From positions 1 to 64,000 of the forward strand of contig NZ_SBFF01000012.1 of the NCBI RefSeq assembly GCF_004151485.1: a stretch of 64,000 nucleotides of DNA. Direction: 5' to 3'. The notes beneath the pieces were generated by a model that was not told the origin of the DNA, searched no databases, and saw only the letters and a program-made list of their open reading frames with translations. This document shows, piece by piece, positions 53,077-62,340 of the stretch; within the stretch, counting starts at the first letter, position 1, and every line of letters starts with the position of its first letter. Source of the DNA: Sphingosinicella sp. CPCC 101087. GTDB taxonomy: Bacteria; Pseudomonadota; Alphaproteobacteria; Sphingomonadales; Sphingomonadaceae. A program made the translations under genes and the position numbers.

Positions 53077-53093
53077 CCGCATGATGCATGCGG
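53077..53093 (+). promoter_or_regulatory. perfect dyad, candidate LysR operator
   Basis: CCGCAT (53077-53082) and ATGCGG (53088-53093) form a perfect inverted repeat with a 5-bp centre. It lies 16 bp before the AmaA-like ATG, in the divergent promoter region. It may be the LysR binding site or a repressor-type operator; it lacks the simple T-N11-A spacing. Confidence 0.4.
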
Positions 53094-53109
53094 TAAAGGC
53101 GGGGCAGGA

Positions 53110-54393
53110 ATGATCGGGGATCAGAGCAGTCATGGCTTGTGGGAGGCCTCGGCCCCCGCCGGGCCGGCGACGTCCCCCCTGTCCGGCGCGATCCGCGCCG
53201 ACGTCGTTATCGTCGGTGCGGGCTATACCGGCTGTTCGGCGGCGCTGCACCTGGCGCTTGCCGGCGCCAGGCCCGTAATTCTGGATGCTGCGGAGATCGG
53301 CTTCGGCGGAGCCGGCCGCAACGTCGGCCTGGTGAACGCCGGCCTGTGGGTGATGCCCGACACCGTGCTGGAGGCGATGGGCGAGGATCGCGGCGAGCGT
53401 TTGGTGCGGCAATTGGGCGAGGGTCCCGGGCTGGTATTCGACCTGATCGCCCGCCACGACATCGCGTGCGAGGCAGTTCGCGCGGGTACGCTGCACTGCG
53501 CCGCGGGCCGGCATGGTGCCGCCGATCTGGCCGAACGCGCGCGCCAGTGGCGTCGCCGCGGCGCCCCCGTCGAGTTGCTCAAAGGGCGCGAGGCCGCGCG
53601 GTTGACCGGCAGCGACGCATTTCCGGCGGTGCTCCTCGATCACCGCGCCGGCACGATCCAGCCACTGGCCTATGCGCGTGGACTGGCGGCAGCGGCGATC
53701 CGCCACGGCGCCGAAATTCATACGCGATCGCCGGCGCTCGCCTTCGAAGACCTCGACGACAGGTGGCGGATCACGACGCCCGGCGGCAGCGTCACCGCGC
53801 CGCGGGTGATCGTCGCGACCGATGCCTATTCCACGGGGCCCTGGCGCACACTGGCCCGCGAGCAGGTGCCGCTGCCCTATTTCAACCTTGCGACGGCGCC
53901 GCTGCCGCTGGATCTTCGCGCCGTGATCCTGCCCGAGCGTCAGGGGGCATGGGACACGAAGTCTATCCTCTCGTCGTTCCGCCTGGACGCCGCCGGCCGC
54001 CTAGTGTTCGGCAGCGTCGGCGCGCTGCGCTCCGGCGGGACGCGCGTGCACGCGCGGTGGGCGCGGCGAGAGCTGGCACGCTTGTTTCCCGCGCTTGGCC
54101 GCATCGAATTCGACTTCGCCTGGTACGGCACGATCGGCATGACCGACGACGCCTTGCCGCGCCTGCATGCACTCCACCGGAACATCGTGTCGATCAGCGG
54201 CTACAACGGGCGCGGCATCGCGCCGGGCACCAGCTTCGGACGCGATCTCGCGAGGATCGCGCTGGGCGAAGTGGGCCTGGACGAGCTCGCATTGCCGCAA
54301 ACCGCGGTACGGGCAGCTCCGTTCCGCGCCCTGAAGGGCGCCTTCTATGAGGCGGGGGCGCAGATTGCCCATGCGATCGCCACACGCTTCTAA
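53110..54393 (+). CDS. amaA: AmaA-like L-pipecolate oxidase (FAD/DAO family)
   Basis: This 427-residue flavoprotein has the FAD motif ADVVIVGAGYTGCSAALHLA. It closely follows the Pseudomonas AmaA pattern as I recall it: GRNVGLVNAGLW, GEGPGLVFDLIARHDI, ARQWRRRGAPVELL, LLDHRAGTIQPLAYARGLA, SISGYNGRGIAPGT. AmaA oxidises L-pipecolate to piperideine-6-carboxylate, which opens to 2-aminoadipate semialdehyde. The next gene encodes the matching dehydrogenase, 40 bp downstream. The alternative is another amine oxidase of the glycine/gamma-glutamylputrescine oxidase group. Confidence 0.78.
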   Translation: MIGDQSSHGLWEASAPAGPATSPLSGAIRADVVIVGAGYTGCSAALHLALAGARPVILDAAEIGFGGAGRNVGLVNAGLWVMPDTVLEAMGEDRGERLVRQLGEGPGLVFDLIARHDIACEAVRAGTLHCAAGRHGAADLAERARQWRRRGAPVELLKGREAARLTGSDAFPAVLLDHRAGTIQPLAYARGLAAAAIRHGAEIHTRSPALAFEDLDDRWRITTPGGSVTAPRVIVATDAYSTGPWRTLAREQVPLPYFNLATAPLPLDLRAVILPERQGAWDTKSILSSFRLDAAGRLVFGSVGALRSGGTRVHARWARRELARLFPALGRIEFDFAWYGTIGMTDDALPRLHALHRNIVSISGYNGRGIAPGTSFGRDLARIALGEVGLDELALPQTAVRAAPFRALKGAFYEAGAQIAHAIATRF

Positions 54394-54433
54394 TCTTCGG
54401 ACACCCAATGATCGACATTGCAAAGGAACGCCC

Positions 54434-55951
54434 ATGACCCAAGATCTCGCGACTGAAACTCGCGCTCTCCTCGCCAATCTCGGTGTCGATCCGTCGTGGC
54501 TGGATGGCGGGTCGCTGACGGTCCGCTCGCCGATCACGGGGGAGACGCTCGCCCATGTCCGCGAAACCACCATCGCCGAAGCGGGCCGAGAGATCGCCCG
54601 TGCCGAACAGGCGTTCCGCACCTGGCGGCAGGTGCCGGCGCCGCGTCGTGGCGAGTTCGTCCGCCTGCTTGGCGAGGAGCTGCGCCGCGCCAAGGCCGAT
54701 CTCGGCCGACTGGTGTCGATCGAGGTCGGCAAGGTCCTGTCGGAAGGGCTTGGCGAGGTCCAGGAGATGATCGACATCTGCGACTTCGCGGTCGGCCTGT
54801 CGCGCCAGCTTCAGGGGCAGTGCCTGCCGTCGGAACGCCGCGACCACCGGATCACCGAGCAATGGCATCCGGCCGGCCCGGTCGGGGTGATCTCTGCGTT
54901 CAACTTCCCAGTGGCGGTGTGGAGCTGGAACGCGGCGCTGGCCTTCGTCTGCGGCGACAGCGTGGTTTGGAAGCCGTCGGAGAAGGCGCCGCTCACCGCG
55001 CTGGCTGTCAGTGCGCTGGCCGCGCGCGCCGCGGCGGCGTTCGGCGACGAGGCGCCGGAGGGGCTGGCGACGCTGATCGTCGGCGGCCGCTACATCGGCG
55101 AGACGCTGGTCGACGATCCGCGCGTGCCGGTGATCTCGGCGACCGGATCGACCCGGATGGGACGGATCGTCGGCGAGCGTGTCGCGCGTCGCTTCGGCCG
55201 CGCGATTCTCGAGCTGGGCGGCAACAATGCCTCGATCGTGACACCGTCGGCCGACCTGGACCTGACGCTGCGTGCGGTCGCGTTCGGCGCAATGGGCACC
55301 GCGGGCCAGCGCTGCACGACGCTGCGCCGGCTGCTGGTGCACGAGAGCGTTTATGATGCGCTCGTGCCCAAGCTCGCCGCCGTCTATGCGAAGATCGCAG
55401 TCGGCGATCCGCGGGAGGAGAACACTCTGGTCGGCCCGCTGATCGACGGCGAGGCGTTCGCCGGTATGGAACGCGCGCTGGAGGCGGCGCGGGCGGCCGG
55501 CGGCCGCGTCCACGGCGGCGGCCGCGTCGATGTGAACGGCGATGCGTCCTTCTACGCCCGCCCGGCGCTCGTTGAGATGACTCACCAGGCCGATTGCGTG
55601 GGAGAGGAAACCTTCGCGCCGATCCTCTACGTGCTCCGCTACACTACACTGGAGCAGGCGATCGCGCTGCAGAACGACGTGCCGCAGGGCCTGTCGTCGT
55701 CGATCTTCGCGACCGACATCCGCGAGGTCGAGCAGTTCCTGTCCGCGACCGGATCCGACTGCGGTATCGCCAACGTCAACATGGGCACCTCGGGCGCCGA
55801 GATCGGTGGCGCATTCGGCGGCGAGAAGGAAACCGGCGGCGGCCGCGAAAGCGGATCGGACAGCTGGAAGGCGTACATGCGGCGCCAGACCAACGCGATC
55901 AACTACGGCCGCACACTACCTCTGGCGCAAGGTGTGAAGTTCGATGTCTGA
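54434..55951 (+). CDS. amaB: AmaB-like 2-aminoadipate-6-semialdehyde dehydrogenase (ALDH7)
   Basis: This 505-residue aldehyde dehydrogenase has the catalytic Glu260 (LELGGNNASIV) and Cys294 (GTAGQRCTTLRRLL). The LGGNNA, GQRCTT-RR and GAEIGGAFGGEKETGGGRESGSDSWK segments are characteristic of ALDH7/antiquitin. It would oxidise the semialdehyde from the AmaA step to L-2-aminoadipate with NAD(P). AAAGGAAC precedes ATG 54434. Its stop overlaps the start of hglS. Confidence 0.85.
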   Translation: MTQDLATETRALLANLGVDPSWLDGGSLTVRSPITGETLAHVRETTIAEAGREIARAEQAFRTWRQVPAPRRGEFVRLLGEELRRAKADLGRLVSIEVGKVLSEGLGEVQEMIDICDFAVGLSRQLQGQCLPSERRDHRITEQWHPAGPVGVISAFNFPVAVWSWNAALAFVCGDSVVWKPSEKAPLTALAVSALAARAAAAFGDEAPEGLATLIVGGRYIGETLVDDPRVPVISATGSTRMGRIVGERVARRFGRAILELGGNNASIVTPSADLDLTLRAVAFGAMGTAGQRCTTLRRLLVHESVYDALVPKLAAVYAKIAVGDPREENTLVGPLIDGEAFAGMERALEAARAAGGRVHGGGRVDVNGDASFYARPALVEMTHQADCVGEETFAPILYVLRYTTLEQAIALQNDVPQGLSSSIFATDIREVEQFLSATGSDCGIANVNMGTSGAEIGGAFGGEKETGGGRESGSDSWKAYMRRQTNAINYGRTLPLAQGVKFDV

Positions 55952-56987
55952 CGGTCATCAAACGGATATCATGTCTAATCGCACCGCCGCCACAGCGTTG
56001 ATCGCTGCTTTCGTTGGCGATCGAGCCGACGCGTTGCTGGAAACGCTCGATCTGGATCGCGCTGTCGCTGCGGGATCCGATGAACTGAATGTCTCGCGTA
56101 TCGGTTTCGCAGCCGCGCTCAATGCCGTCTTGTTCGATCGACTGCTCGAGCGCGTCCCCACCGGCGCGGCATTCGTTGCCGACCAGCGCGCCCGTGGTCA
56201 TCGTATCGCATTCGACCATGGGGCGCTTCGCACAATTCGCTTCGGAACGGGACCGACCGGAGAGCTGCCCGCAGGCCAGGAAGCGCTGACGCGCATCCTG
56301 GAGCCGCTCGGTTACAGGCTGGGGGGCGTCTATCCCTTGCCGCTGTTGAAGATGACCGGACGGGCCTGGGTCCACGACGAGCTTCCCGAGCAGCTGCCAC
56401 AATTCTTCGTGAGTGAACTTCACGTCGAACAGTTCGATGCTCCATTCGCGGCTGTCGCGCACCGGGTTTTTGGCGCCAGCACCGATCCGCTTGATTCAGC
56501 CGCACGTTTGACGCTCGACCGATACAGGCGGGGAGAAACCGTGTCGCTGGACGACGCCGTCGCAGCGCTGCCGACGATTGTTGCCGCATTCGGCCGACAG
56601 CACCCGATACCCGATGAGGCAGACTATGCGTTTCTGCTCGGCCACTCAGCCGAAGCGGCGTGGATCGCCACCGAAGGGAACGTGTTCAACCATGCGACTA
56701 GTCGTGTCGATGACGTCGCCGCCGAAGCCGATCGGCAGCGCAGCCTCGGTCTCCCCGTGAAGGACCAGGTCGAAATTTCCAAGACAGGCCGCGTTCGCCA
56801 AACCGCTTTTCGCGCTGACCCCGTGATTCGCATGTTCAAAGACGCCGATCGAGCCGTTGAGCGGCAAGTGCCGGGATCATTTTACGAGATCATCAGTCGC
56901 GATGTCGATCCGTCAACCGGCCGGCTGGACCTCAGCTTCGATAGCGGCAATGCCGCCGGGATCTTCCAAATGACGAAGGCAGCATGA
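55944..56987 (+). CDS. hglS: 2-oxoadipate dioxygenase/decarboxylase HglS (DUF1338)
   Basis: This 347-residue non-haem Fe(II) enzyme family converts 2-oxoadipate to D-2-hydroxyglutarate. Predicted metal ligands His92 (IAFDHGALRTI), His250 (NVFNHATSRV) and Glu315 (SFYEIISRD), and substrate Arg96, follow the spacing described for HglS. It is about 100 residues shorter than the Pseudomonas and E. coli (YdcJ) proteins, but belongs to a recognised short form. It overlaps amaB by 8 bp and the next gene by 4 bp (ATGA). The start could also be ATG 55971. The aminotransferase that makes 2-oxoadipate is not in the window. Confidence 0.84.
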   Translation: MSDGHQTDIMSNRTAATALIAAFVGDRADALLETLDLDRAVAAGSDELNVSRIGFAAALNAVLFDRLLERVPTGAAFVADQRARGHRIAFDHGALRTIRFGTGPTGELPAGQEALTRILEPLGYRLGGVYPLPLLKMTGRAWVHDELPEQLPQFFVSELHVEQFDAPFAAVAHRVFGASTDPLDSAARLTLDRYRRGETVSLDDAVAALPTIVAAFGRQHPIPDEADYAFLLGHSAEAAWIATEGNVFNHATSRVDDVAAEADRQRSLGLPVKDQVEISKTGRVRQTAFRADPVIRMFKDADRAVERQVPGSFYEIISRDVDPSTGRLDLSFDSGNAAGIFQMTKAA

Positions 56988-58402
56988 GCGATATCGCCCT
57001 GATTGAGGCGCTATGCGCGATCGTCGGCACTGGCCATGTCGTCACAGGGCGCGCCGATTTGGCCGGCTACGATGCCGATGGGCGTGGGCCTGTAGGTCTA
57101 GCCGCGGCTCTAGTTCGTCCCCGATCTGTCCAAGAGGTCGCGGCGGTGATCGCCCTCGCAGCGCGCGAGAAAGTCCATGTGGTGCCACAGGGCGGCCGAA
57201 CCGGGCTCGTCGCGGGCGGTGCGGCAGATGACACAGGCTCGATGTTGTTGCTGTCGCTCGAGCGATTGGTTGAACCGCTCGAGATCGACCCGATCAACCG
57301 CACCGCGCGTGTCGGCGCAGGCGTATCCCTTTCGCGCCTCAATGCCGCGGCAGCCGAACATGGCCTGTTCTTTCCGATCGATTTAGGGGCTGACCCCACC
57401 GTTGGCGGCATGGTTTCGGCGAACACAGGCGGTGCTCGCTTCTTTCGCTACGGCGACGTTCGTCGCAACACGCTGGCCGTCGAGCTGGTGGCGAGCTCCC
57501 CTGAAGCTCATGTACTGGAACTCGGCCGTGACTGCTGGAAGCAAAACGATGGAATAGACCTCAAGCAAATGGTGATCGGCGCCGGGGGCGGGTTAGGGGT
57601 GGTCACCGCCGCTACACTCGCGCTGCAGCCTCGCCCGGTTCATTCGGTGAGCGCCTTAATTGCACTGAGCGACGCTAGCGCAATTGGTGCGCTGCTGGTC
57701 GCGTTTGAGCAGAAATGGGGCATGTTGCTCACCGCATTCGAAGGGATCTCGGCCGCCGCATATGCGGCAGCCCTTGCGCATGTGCCGCGCCTCCGCAGGC
57801 CATTCACCGCGAACTATCCGTATTTCGTGCTGATTGAGCTTTCAGGCGGTGCCTTGCTTCAAAGCGATCAGCTCGAAGAGATGCTCGTAACGGCGGTCGC
57901 TCCGTTCTTGGAGGGTGTGGAGCCGCAAGTGGCAGACGTCGCGCTCGACCACGGCGGCGGACTGTGGGCGCTACGACATGCGCTCACCGAAGGACTGCGT
58001 GCATCGGGAACCGTCATCGGCTGCGACATTTCGTTGCGCCGCGGCGATGTCGCAACCTTTCGTGCCGAAATGATCGCCGAACTCGCGCGAGATCACCCAC
58101 AGATTTTGGTCTGCGACTTCGGGCACATCGGCGACGGCGGATTGCACTTCAATCTCGTTTGGCCGCACGCGGCCGGCGCGGTTCCCGACGGGCTGGCGGA
58201 CGCGCTGCGGCTTCGCGTTTCCACTAAGGTCGTGGAATGCTTTGGCGGCAGCTTCAGTGCCGAACACGGCGTTGGTCCTCGAAATATCATCGCCTATCGC
58301 ACGCTGACTGCGCTGCCGGTGCGGCGCCTCGCGGGCTGCGTGCAGTCGCTATTCTCTCCTGTGCCGATCGGCCGCGTGGATTATGGAGCGATGGCAAGAT
58401 GA
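56984..58402 (+). CDS. D-2-hydroxyglutarate dehydrogenase-like FAD oxidase
   Basis: This 472-residue flavoprotein has an FAD-binding_4 domain (VVPQGGRTGLVAGGA, FPIDLGADPTVGGMVSANTGG) and a C-terminal FAD-oxidase domain with the metal/substrate motif ICDFGHIGDGGLHFNLVW-like VCDFGHIGDGGLHFN and SAEHGVG. The family covers D-lactate, glycolate and D-2-hydroxyglutarate dehydrogenases. With HglS immediately upstream and ATGA-coupled, D-2-hydroxyglutarate to 2-oxoglutarate is the natural step. Electron acceptor is unknown. Confidence 0.82.
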   Translation: MSDIALIEALCAIVGTGHVVTGRADLAGYDADGRGPVGLAAALVRPRSVQEVAAVIALAAREKVHVVPQGGRTGLVAGGAADDTGSMLLLSLERLVEPLEIDPINRTARVGAGVSLSRLNAAAAEHGLFFPIDLGADPTVGGMVSANTGGARFFRYGDVRRNTLAVELVASSPEAHVLELGRDCWKQNDGIDLKQMVIGAGGGLGVVTAATLALQPRPVHSVSALIALSDASAIGALLVAFEQKWGMLLTAFEGISAAAYAAALAHVPRLRRPFTANYPYFVLIELSGGALLQSDQLEEMLVTAVAPFLEGVEPQVADVALDHGGGLWALRHALTEGLRASGTVIGCDISLRRGDVATFRAEMIAELARDHPQILVCDFGHIGDGGLHFNLVWPHAAGAVPDGLADALRLRVSTKVVECFGGSFSAEHGVGPRNIIAYRTLTALPVRRLAGCVQSLFSPVPIGRVDYGAMAR

Positions 58403-58797
58403 CGGCGGTAACGACCGCGCCCATGCGACTGGTGTGATCGAAGCGCTCGCGCGCAGCCGAATAGTAGCGGTCCCAGCTTCGAAATCTCGCGCAGTCTGCG
58501 CATCGCATGAACTGGATCACGCAAGCAGCGTGCCGGCCGGGACTCAGTCTGCCTCCACGCCCGCCGGGACGCTTGGCAAGCGGCAAAAGCCGATTTGCGC
58601 GGCCCACTTTCGCGCATCGCCAATTTGCTTTCGATCATGTCGGAAAAGCTCGGCTCGCCCATTGACCGGCACGACGAGACCGCCTCAATTTCACGACGAA
58701 GCCAAACCCATTGTCCCGCTTGATCGATCGCCTCGCCGGCGGGGGCGTTTTCAAGCGTCCACGCCGTCGCGCGTCCCGGATATTCGAGGGTATGAGG
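58403..58797. other. intergenic, no gene seen
   Basis: About 395 bp between the flavoprotein and the gamma-glutamyltransferase-family gene. Only short frames are present. A separate promoter for ggt could lie here. No hairpin was noted. Confidence 0.4.
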
Positions 58798-60501
58798 ATG
58801 ACCGATAAGGCCCGTTACATCGTCAATTCCGGACCCAAAGTGCCGGTCGCGGGGTTGAAGGCAGCGGTGACCACCGACAGTGCGATCGTCACCGAAACCA
58901 TGATGAAGGTACTTAACGGAGGCGGCAACGCCGCGGACGCCGTCATCGCGGGCGCGATGGTGCAAGCAGCCGTCGAGCCGTTCATGACCAACCATGCTGG
59001 TTTGGTCACCATGCTATATTATGAAGCGAAAACGGGGATTGTTCACCAACTTGACAGCATCGGCTGTCATCCATCGGGCTTACCGCCGTTCAAGCCGGTT
59101 CCCAGCGGCATGGGCCCATATGCCGCCCTGGCTCCTTCAGCGATCATTCCAGGGTTCATGCCCGGGCTTAAGGCCATCCATGCCAAGTTCGGCACGAAGC
59201 GCTGGCCAGAACTTTGCGAGGACGCGGTACGCTGGGCCGAGCGTGGTCATCCCGTATCCACCTTTGAATATGGAATGAACGTTTTCGCTGAAAAGTTCAT
59301 CACCTATTTTCCCGAGGGGCGCGACTTCTATCAACCTGGCGGGTTTTTCCCCAATGTCGGCGATATCTTCACCCCGCCCGGCATGGCCGAGACGCTGCGT
59401 GGCGTGAGGGACGACGGCCCGGATTACATGATCACGGGACCTTGGGCGGAAGCATTCGTGGCAAAGGGCAATGAGGTCGGTTGGAACGTCCGAATGGACC
59501 ATATGACCGAAACGCCGCCTCGCTGGGTCGAGCCGCTGCGCTTTCCATATCATGAATATGAATTGGTCTTCCTCGGTCCGCCACAAGCGCAGGGCTTTTA
59601 TACCGCCGTCGCGCTGGGTGTTCTGAAGCATCTCGGCATTCGTGATATGGAGCCTGGGTCGTCTGAGCATCTTTGGGCTATGGGGCATGCTCTGCGGCAG
59701 GGCGAGCGGCATTGGGAATATGCGCATGATGACCAGTTCTTCGATGTCCCCCGCGAAGCAGTCCTCGACGACGCCTATCACGCCCACCTGGCCAAGCTTG
59801 TCCGCGGATCTCGACCAAAGGTTGATCTAAGCGACCATATTCGCTTGTCGGGCGACAGTGCATCGAGTGGCGATGACTATCTATCGAAGTTCGGGGGATC
59901 CGGCGGCAAGCCGCGATTGGCCACGCAGGACCGCAAGCAACCTACTGGCAGCTGCGAAATTGCGGTTGTCGATGCAGAAGGCAATTGGTGTCAGTTCATG
60001 GACACGCTCCAGGCCTCGGGAATTCCAGGCCAGGTCGTGGGCGGCATTCCAATGGTCGGCAGTCATACGACGTTCGGCCATTTGCACAGTTCGATGGATG
60101 CCGTGTTGGTCAAGGGCGCCAAACAGCGTTCGGTGATCGGCAATACGCTGGTTTTGAAGGACGGTCGACCGGTCTTCTCGGCTGGTTCGCCGGGGAACAT
60201 TCACTGCACACTGCCGCAGGTCCTGGCTTACTTGCTCGACTTCAAGCTCGATCCTTATAGCGCGGTGGCGGCTCCGCGCATGCTTCCAATGTCCGAAACT
60301 CGGACCGTGATCATCGAGGATCGGCTGCGTGACGGTGTCGTGGCGGAGCTGCACAAGCTGGGCTTGCGCGTCGGGGTTCTCAACGCGTTTGACTGGCATA
60401 TGGGAAGCTTTGCGGTGATTGCGCGTGACCAGGCCGACGATACGTTGACGGCAGTAGCAGATCCCCGTCGATGCGGCGTTGCGGACGGTATCAGAACCTA
60501 G
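58798..60501 (+). CDS. gamma-glutamyltransferase-family Ntn hydrolase
   Basis: This 567-residue protein follows GGT layout: AVTTDSAIVTETMMKVLNGG and GGNAADAVIAG at the N-terminus, a long alpha segment, then the small-subunit start and the late SAGSPGNIHCTLPQVLAYLLD. At the self-cleavage point the family has T-T-x-x-x-VVD; here it reads P382-T-G-S385-C386-E-I-A-V-V-D. Ser385 aligns with the nucleophilic Thr. There is no signal peptide, so it is cytoplasmic. It may hydrolyse a gamma- or epsilon-linked amide rather than glutathione. The next gene, an M55 peptidase, follows after 106 bp. Confidence 0.8.
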   Translation: MTDKARYIVNSGPKVPVAGLKAAVTTDSAIVTETMMKVLNGGGNAADAVIAGAMVQAAVEPFMTNHAGLVTMLYYEAKTGIVHQLDSIGCHPSGLPPFKPVPSGMGPYAALAPSAIIPGFMPGLKAIHAKFGTKRWPELCEDAVRWAERGHPVSTFEYGMNVFAEKFITYFPEGRDFYQPGGFFPNVGDIFTPPGMAETLRGVRDDGPDYMITGPWAEAFVAKGNEVGWNVRMDHMTETPPRWVEPLRFPYHEYELVFLGPPQAQGFYTAVALGVLKHLGIRDMEPGSSEHLWAMGHALRQGERHWEYAHDDQFFDVPREAVLDDAYHAHLAKLVRGSRPKVDLSDHIRLSGDSASSGDDYLSKFGGSGGKPRLATQDRKQPTGSCEIAVVDAEGNWCQFMDTLQASGIPGQVVGGIPMVGSHTTFGHLHSSMDAVLVKGAKQRSVIGNTLVLKDGRPVFSAGSPGNIHCTLPQVLAYLLDFKLDPYSAVAAPRMLPMSETRTVIIEDRLRDGVVAELHKLGLRVGVLNAFDWHMGSFAVIARDQADDTLTAVADPRRCGVADGIRT

Positions 60502-60607
60502 ATTTTTCATTTTCTCTCCGGATTTCCCCCAATGTCCGGACGAGCGGGGGATCGACTGGAAGTGTCAATCCGTCGGTACGACGATCGAATATTGTCAGGA
60601 GGGTTAC

Positions 60608-61441
60608 ATGCGTAGACTTTTCATTTCGGTGGATATGGAGGGTGTCGCAGGCGTCGCGTCGGCCGTTTCGCTTATGCCGACCGGCTGGGAGTACGCCGCC
60701 TATCGCCGGTGGATGACTGCTGAACTCAATGCCGTGGCCGAGGCTGCGCTCGAGGCAGGATATGACGAGATCATTGCCGCGGATGGTCACGGCAACGGCA
60801 ACAACATCGATCCCGATATGCTCATCGACAATGTGCAGACAGTCCGCTCATGGCCGCGGCCGCTGATGCAGATGCAGATGGTCGACGATCCCAGCGTCGA
60901 TGCCTGCGCCTTTGTCGGTTATCACGCCCCGGCGGGCACGACCGACAGTATCCTGGCACACAGCTTTTCGGGCGCATCCATTCGATCGGTCCGTCTCAAC
61001 GGGGAGATCGCTTCTGAAGGCTATGTCAATGCCGCGCTCGCTGGCGCCATCGGAAAGCCTGTAGTCTTCGTCTCGGGCGACAGTCAGACGCTAGAGGACG
61101 CGCGGCGCTACGCCCCCGACGCCGTTCTCCATGCAACCAAGCAATCGTTTGGCTTTCGGTCAGCCGTGTCGCTTCCGCCAAAGCAGGTCTGTCAGGCGCT
61201 GAAAGAAGCCGCCTCTCAAGCATTTCGGCGGCCGCCCGGCCAGCCCTTCACTCTTCAGCCGCCGTTCAAGGTGGAGCTGGAAATGACGACCCAGGTTGCG
61301 GCAGAGGTGCTTAACTTTCTTCCTTGGCTGAAGAGGACGGACGCTTACACGATCAGCGCCGAATTCACGTCGATGGAAGAGGTGACGGGTTTCATCGGCT
61401 TCGCGATTATCTACGCGCCGAACGGGCAGCTCCCGTTCTAA
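60608..61441 (+). CDS. M55-family D-aminopeptidase (DppA-like)
   Basis: This 277-residue zinc peptidase has the M55 start FISVDMEGVAGVAS (Asp9, Glu11 as metal ligands), then ADGHGNGNNI, FVGYHAPAG and a His in ILAHSFSG. DppA-type enzymes release N-terminal D-amino acids from short peptides. AGGAGG lies 6 nt before ATG 60608. The stop codon TAA (61439-61441) is also the target duplication of the inserted IS. Together with the GGT-family gene and the D-lysine-type operon it suggests supply of D-amino acids from peptides. Confidence 0.83.
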   Translation: MRRLFISVDMEGVAGVASAVSLMPTGWEYAAYRRWMTAELNAVAEAALEAGYDEIIAADGHGNGNNIDPDMLIDNVQTVRSWPRPLMQMQMVDDPSVDACAFVGYHAPAGTTDSILAHSFSGASIRSVRLNGEIASEGYVNAALAGAIGKPVVFVSGDSQTLEDARRYAPDAVLHATKQSFGFRSAVSLPPKQVCQALKEAASQAFRRPPGQPFTLQPPFKVELEMTTQVAAEVLNFLPWLKRTDAYTISAEFTSMEEVTGFIGFAIIYAPNGQLPF

Positions 61442-61459
61442 GAGACCGTTTGAGAATGG
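61439..61459 (+). repeat. IS left end: TAA target duplication and terminal inverted repeat
   Basis: TAA at 61439-61441 is followed by the left inverted repeat GAGACCGTTTGAGAATGG (61442-61459). The mate is at 62322-62343. Confidence 0.75.
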
Positions 61460-62340
61460 GTTGATGGGGTGGTCTGGTCGTGATTCAAGCTTGGGATGTG
61501 GACCCGAGCGAGCCGTAGCCGGGTGGCTGGATTTGAAAAGCGATCGAAGCGCTACCCGACCGATCTGACGGACGAAGAGTGGCTGTTCATACAGCCGTTC
61601 CCGCCGCCGGCGGCTGAGCGCGGTCGCAAGCCAGCGACGGACTTGCGCGATGTGCTCGATGCGCTTGGCTATCTGGCACGAACAGGCGGTGGATGGCGGA
61701 TGTTGCCGAGCGACTTCCCGCCCCTGGCAGACGGTGTATTGGTGGTTCAGGCGGTTCGTTCGCCGGCTAGTGTTCCGTACGATCCACGACATCACCCTGA
61801 TGCTCGATCGTGAACGCGCAGAGGGTGAACAGAGCCCGACGGCGGCCGTCATGGAGAACCAGTCCATCAAGGCGCCAGCGGCGGAAAAGCGGGGCTTTGA
61901 TGCAGGCAAGAAGGTTGTCGGTCGTAAAATGCACATTGCCGTCGATACCGATGGCCGATTGCTGATGGTCAATCTGACCGCCGCCGACATCTCCGACAGC
62001 GCCGGCGCTCAAGCGATCATCGCGGCCGTTCGCAAGCGATGGCCCTGGCTCAAACACCCGTTCGCCGAGGGCGCCTACGACCGCACCCGCCTTATGGACG
62101 CCGCGACCTATCAAGACTTCGTCCTCGAGATCATCCGCCGCTCCGACAAGGAACTTGGCCTCAAGGTGCTGCCGGAGCGCTGGGTTGTCGAACGCACCTT
62201 CGGTTGGACGACGCGTTGGAAACGCCTCATTCGCGACTACGAGCAGCGGATCGACGTCTCGGAGGCCATGATCCATGTCGCTCTCGGCAGCCTCATGCTC
62301 CGGAATATTGTCCATCCATGACCATTCTCAAAACGGACTC
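61442..62340 (+). mobile_element. IS5-family insertion sequence (899 bp)
   Basis: Terminal inverted repeats are 61442-61459 and 62322-62340 (18/19 bp, differing by one substitution and one extra base). They are flanked by a TAA duplication, consistent with the TNA target of the IS1031-type IS5 subgroup. It encodes a DDE transposase in two overlapping frames. Insertion is at the stop codon of the M55 gene, which is restored by the duplication. Any genes downstream in the former operon are cut off by it. Confidence 0.85.
61496..62321 (+). CDS. IS5-family transposase in two frames
   Basis: Frame 1 (61496-61813) gives the N-terminal DUF4096-type region, [20 protein letters not shown] then [17 protein letters not shown]. 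The protein continues sensibly only in the +1 frame (open 61650-62321) as [15 protein letters not shown], the DDE domain ([22 protein letters not shown]) and [18 protein letters not shown]. The change of frame falls at the CCCC run 61721-61724. It may be programmed frameshifting, known in this IS group, or a 1-nt indel that has inactivated the copy. Confidence 0.75.
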
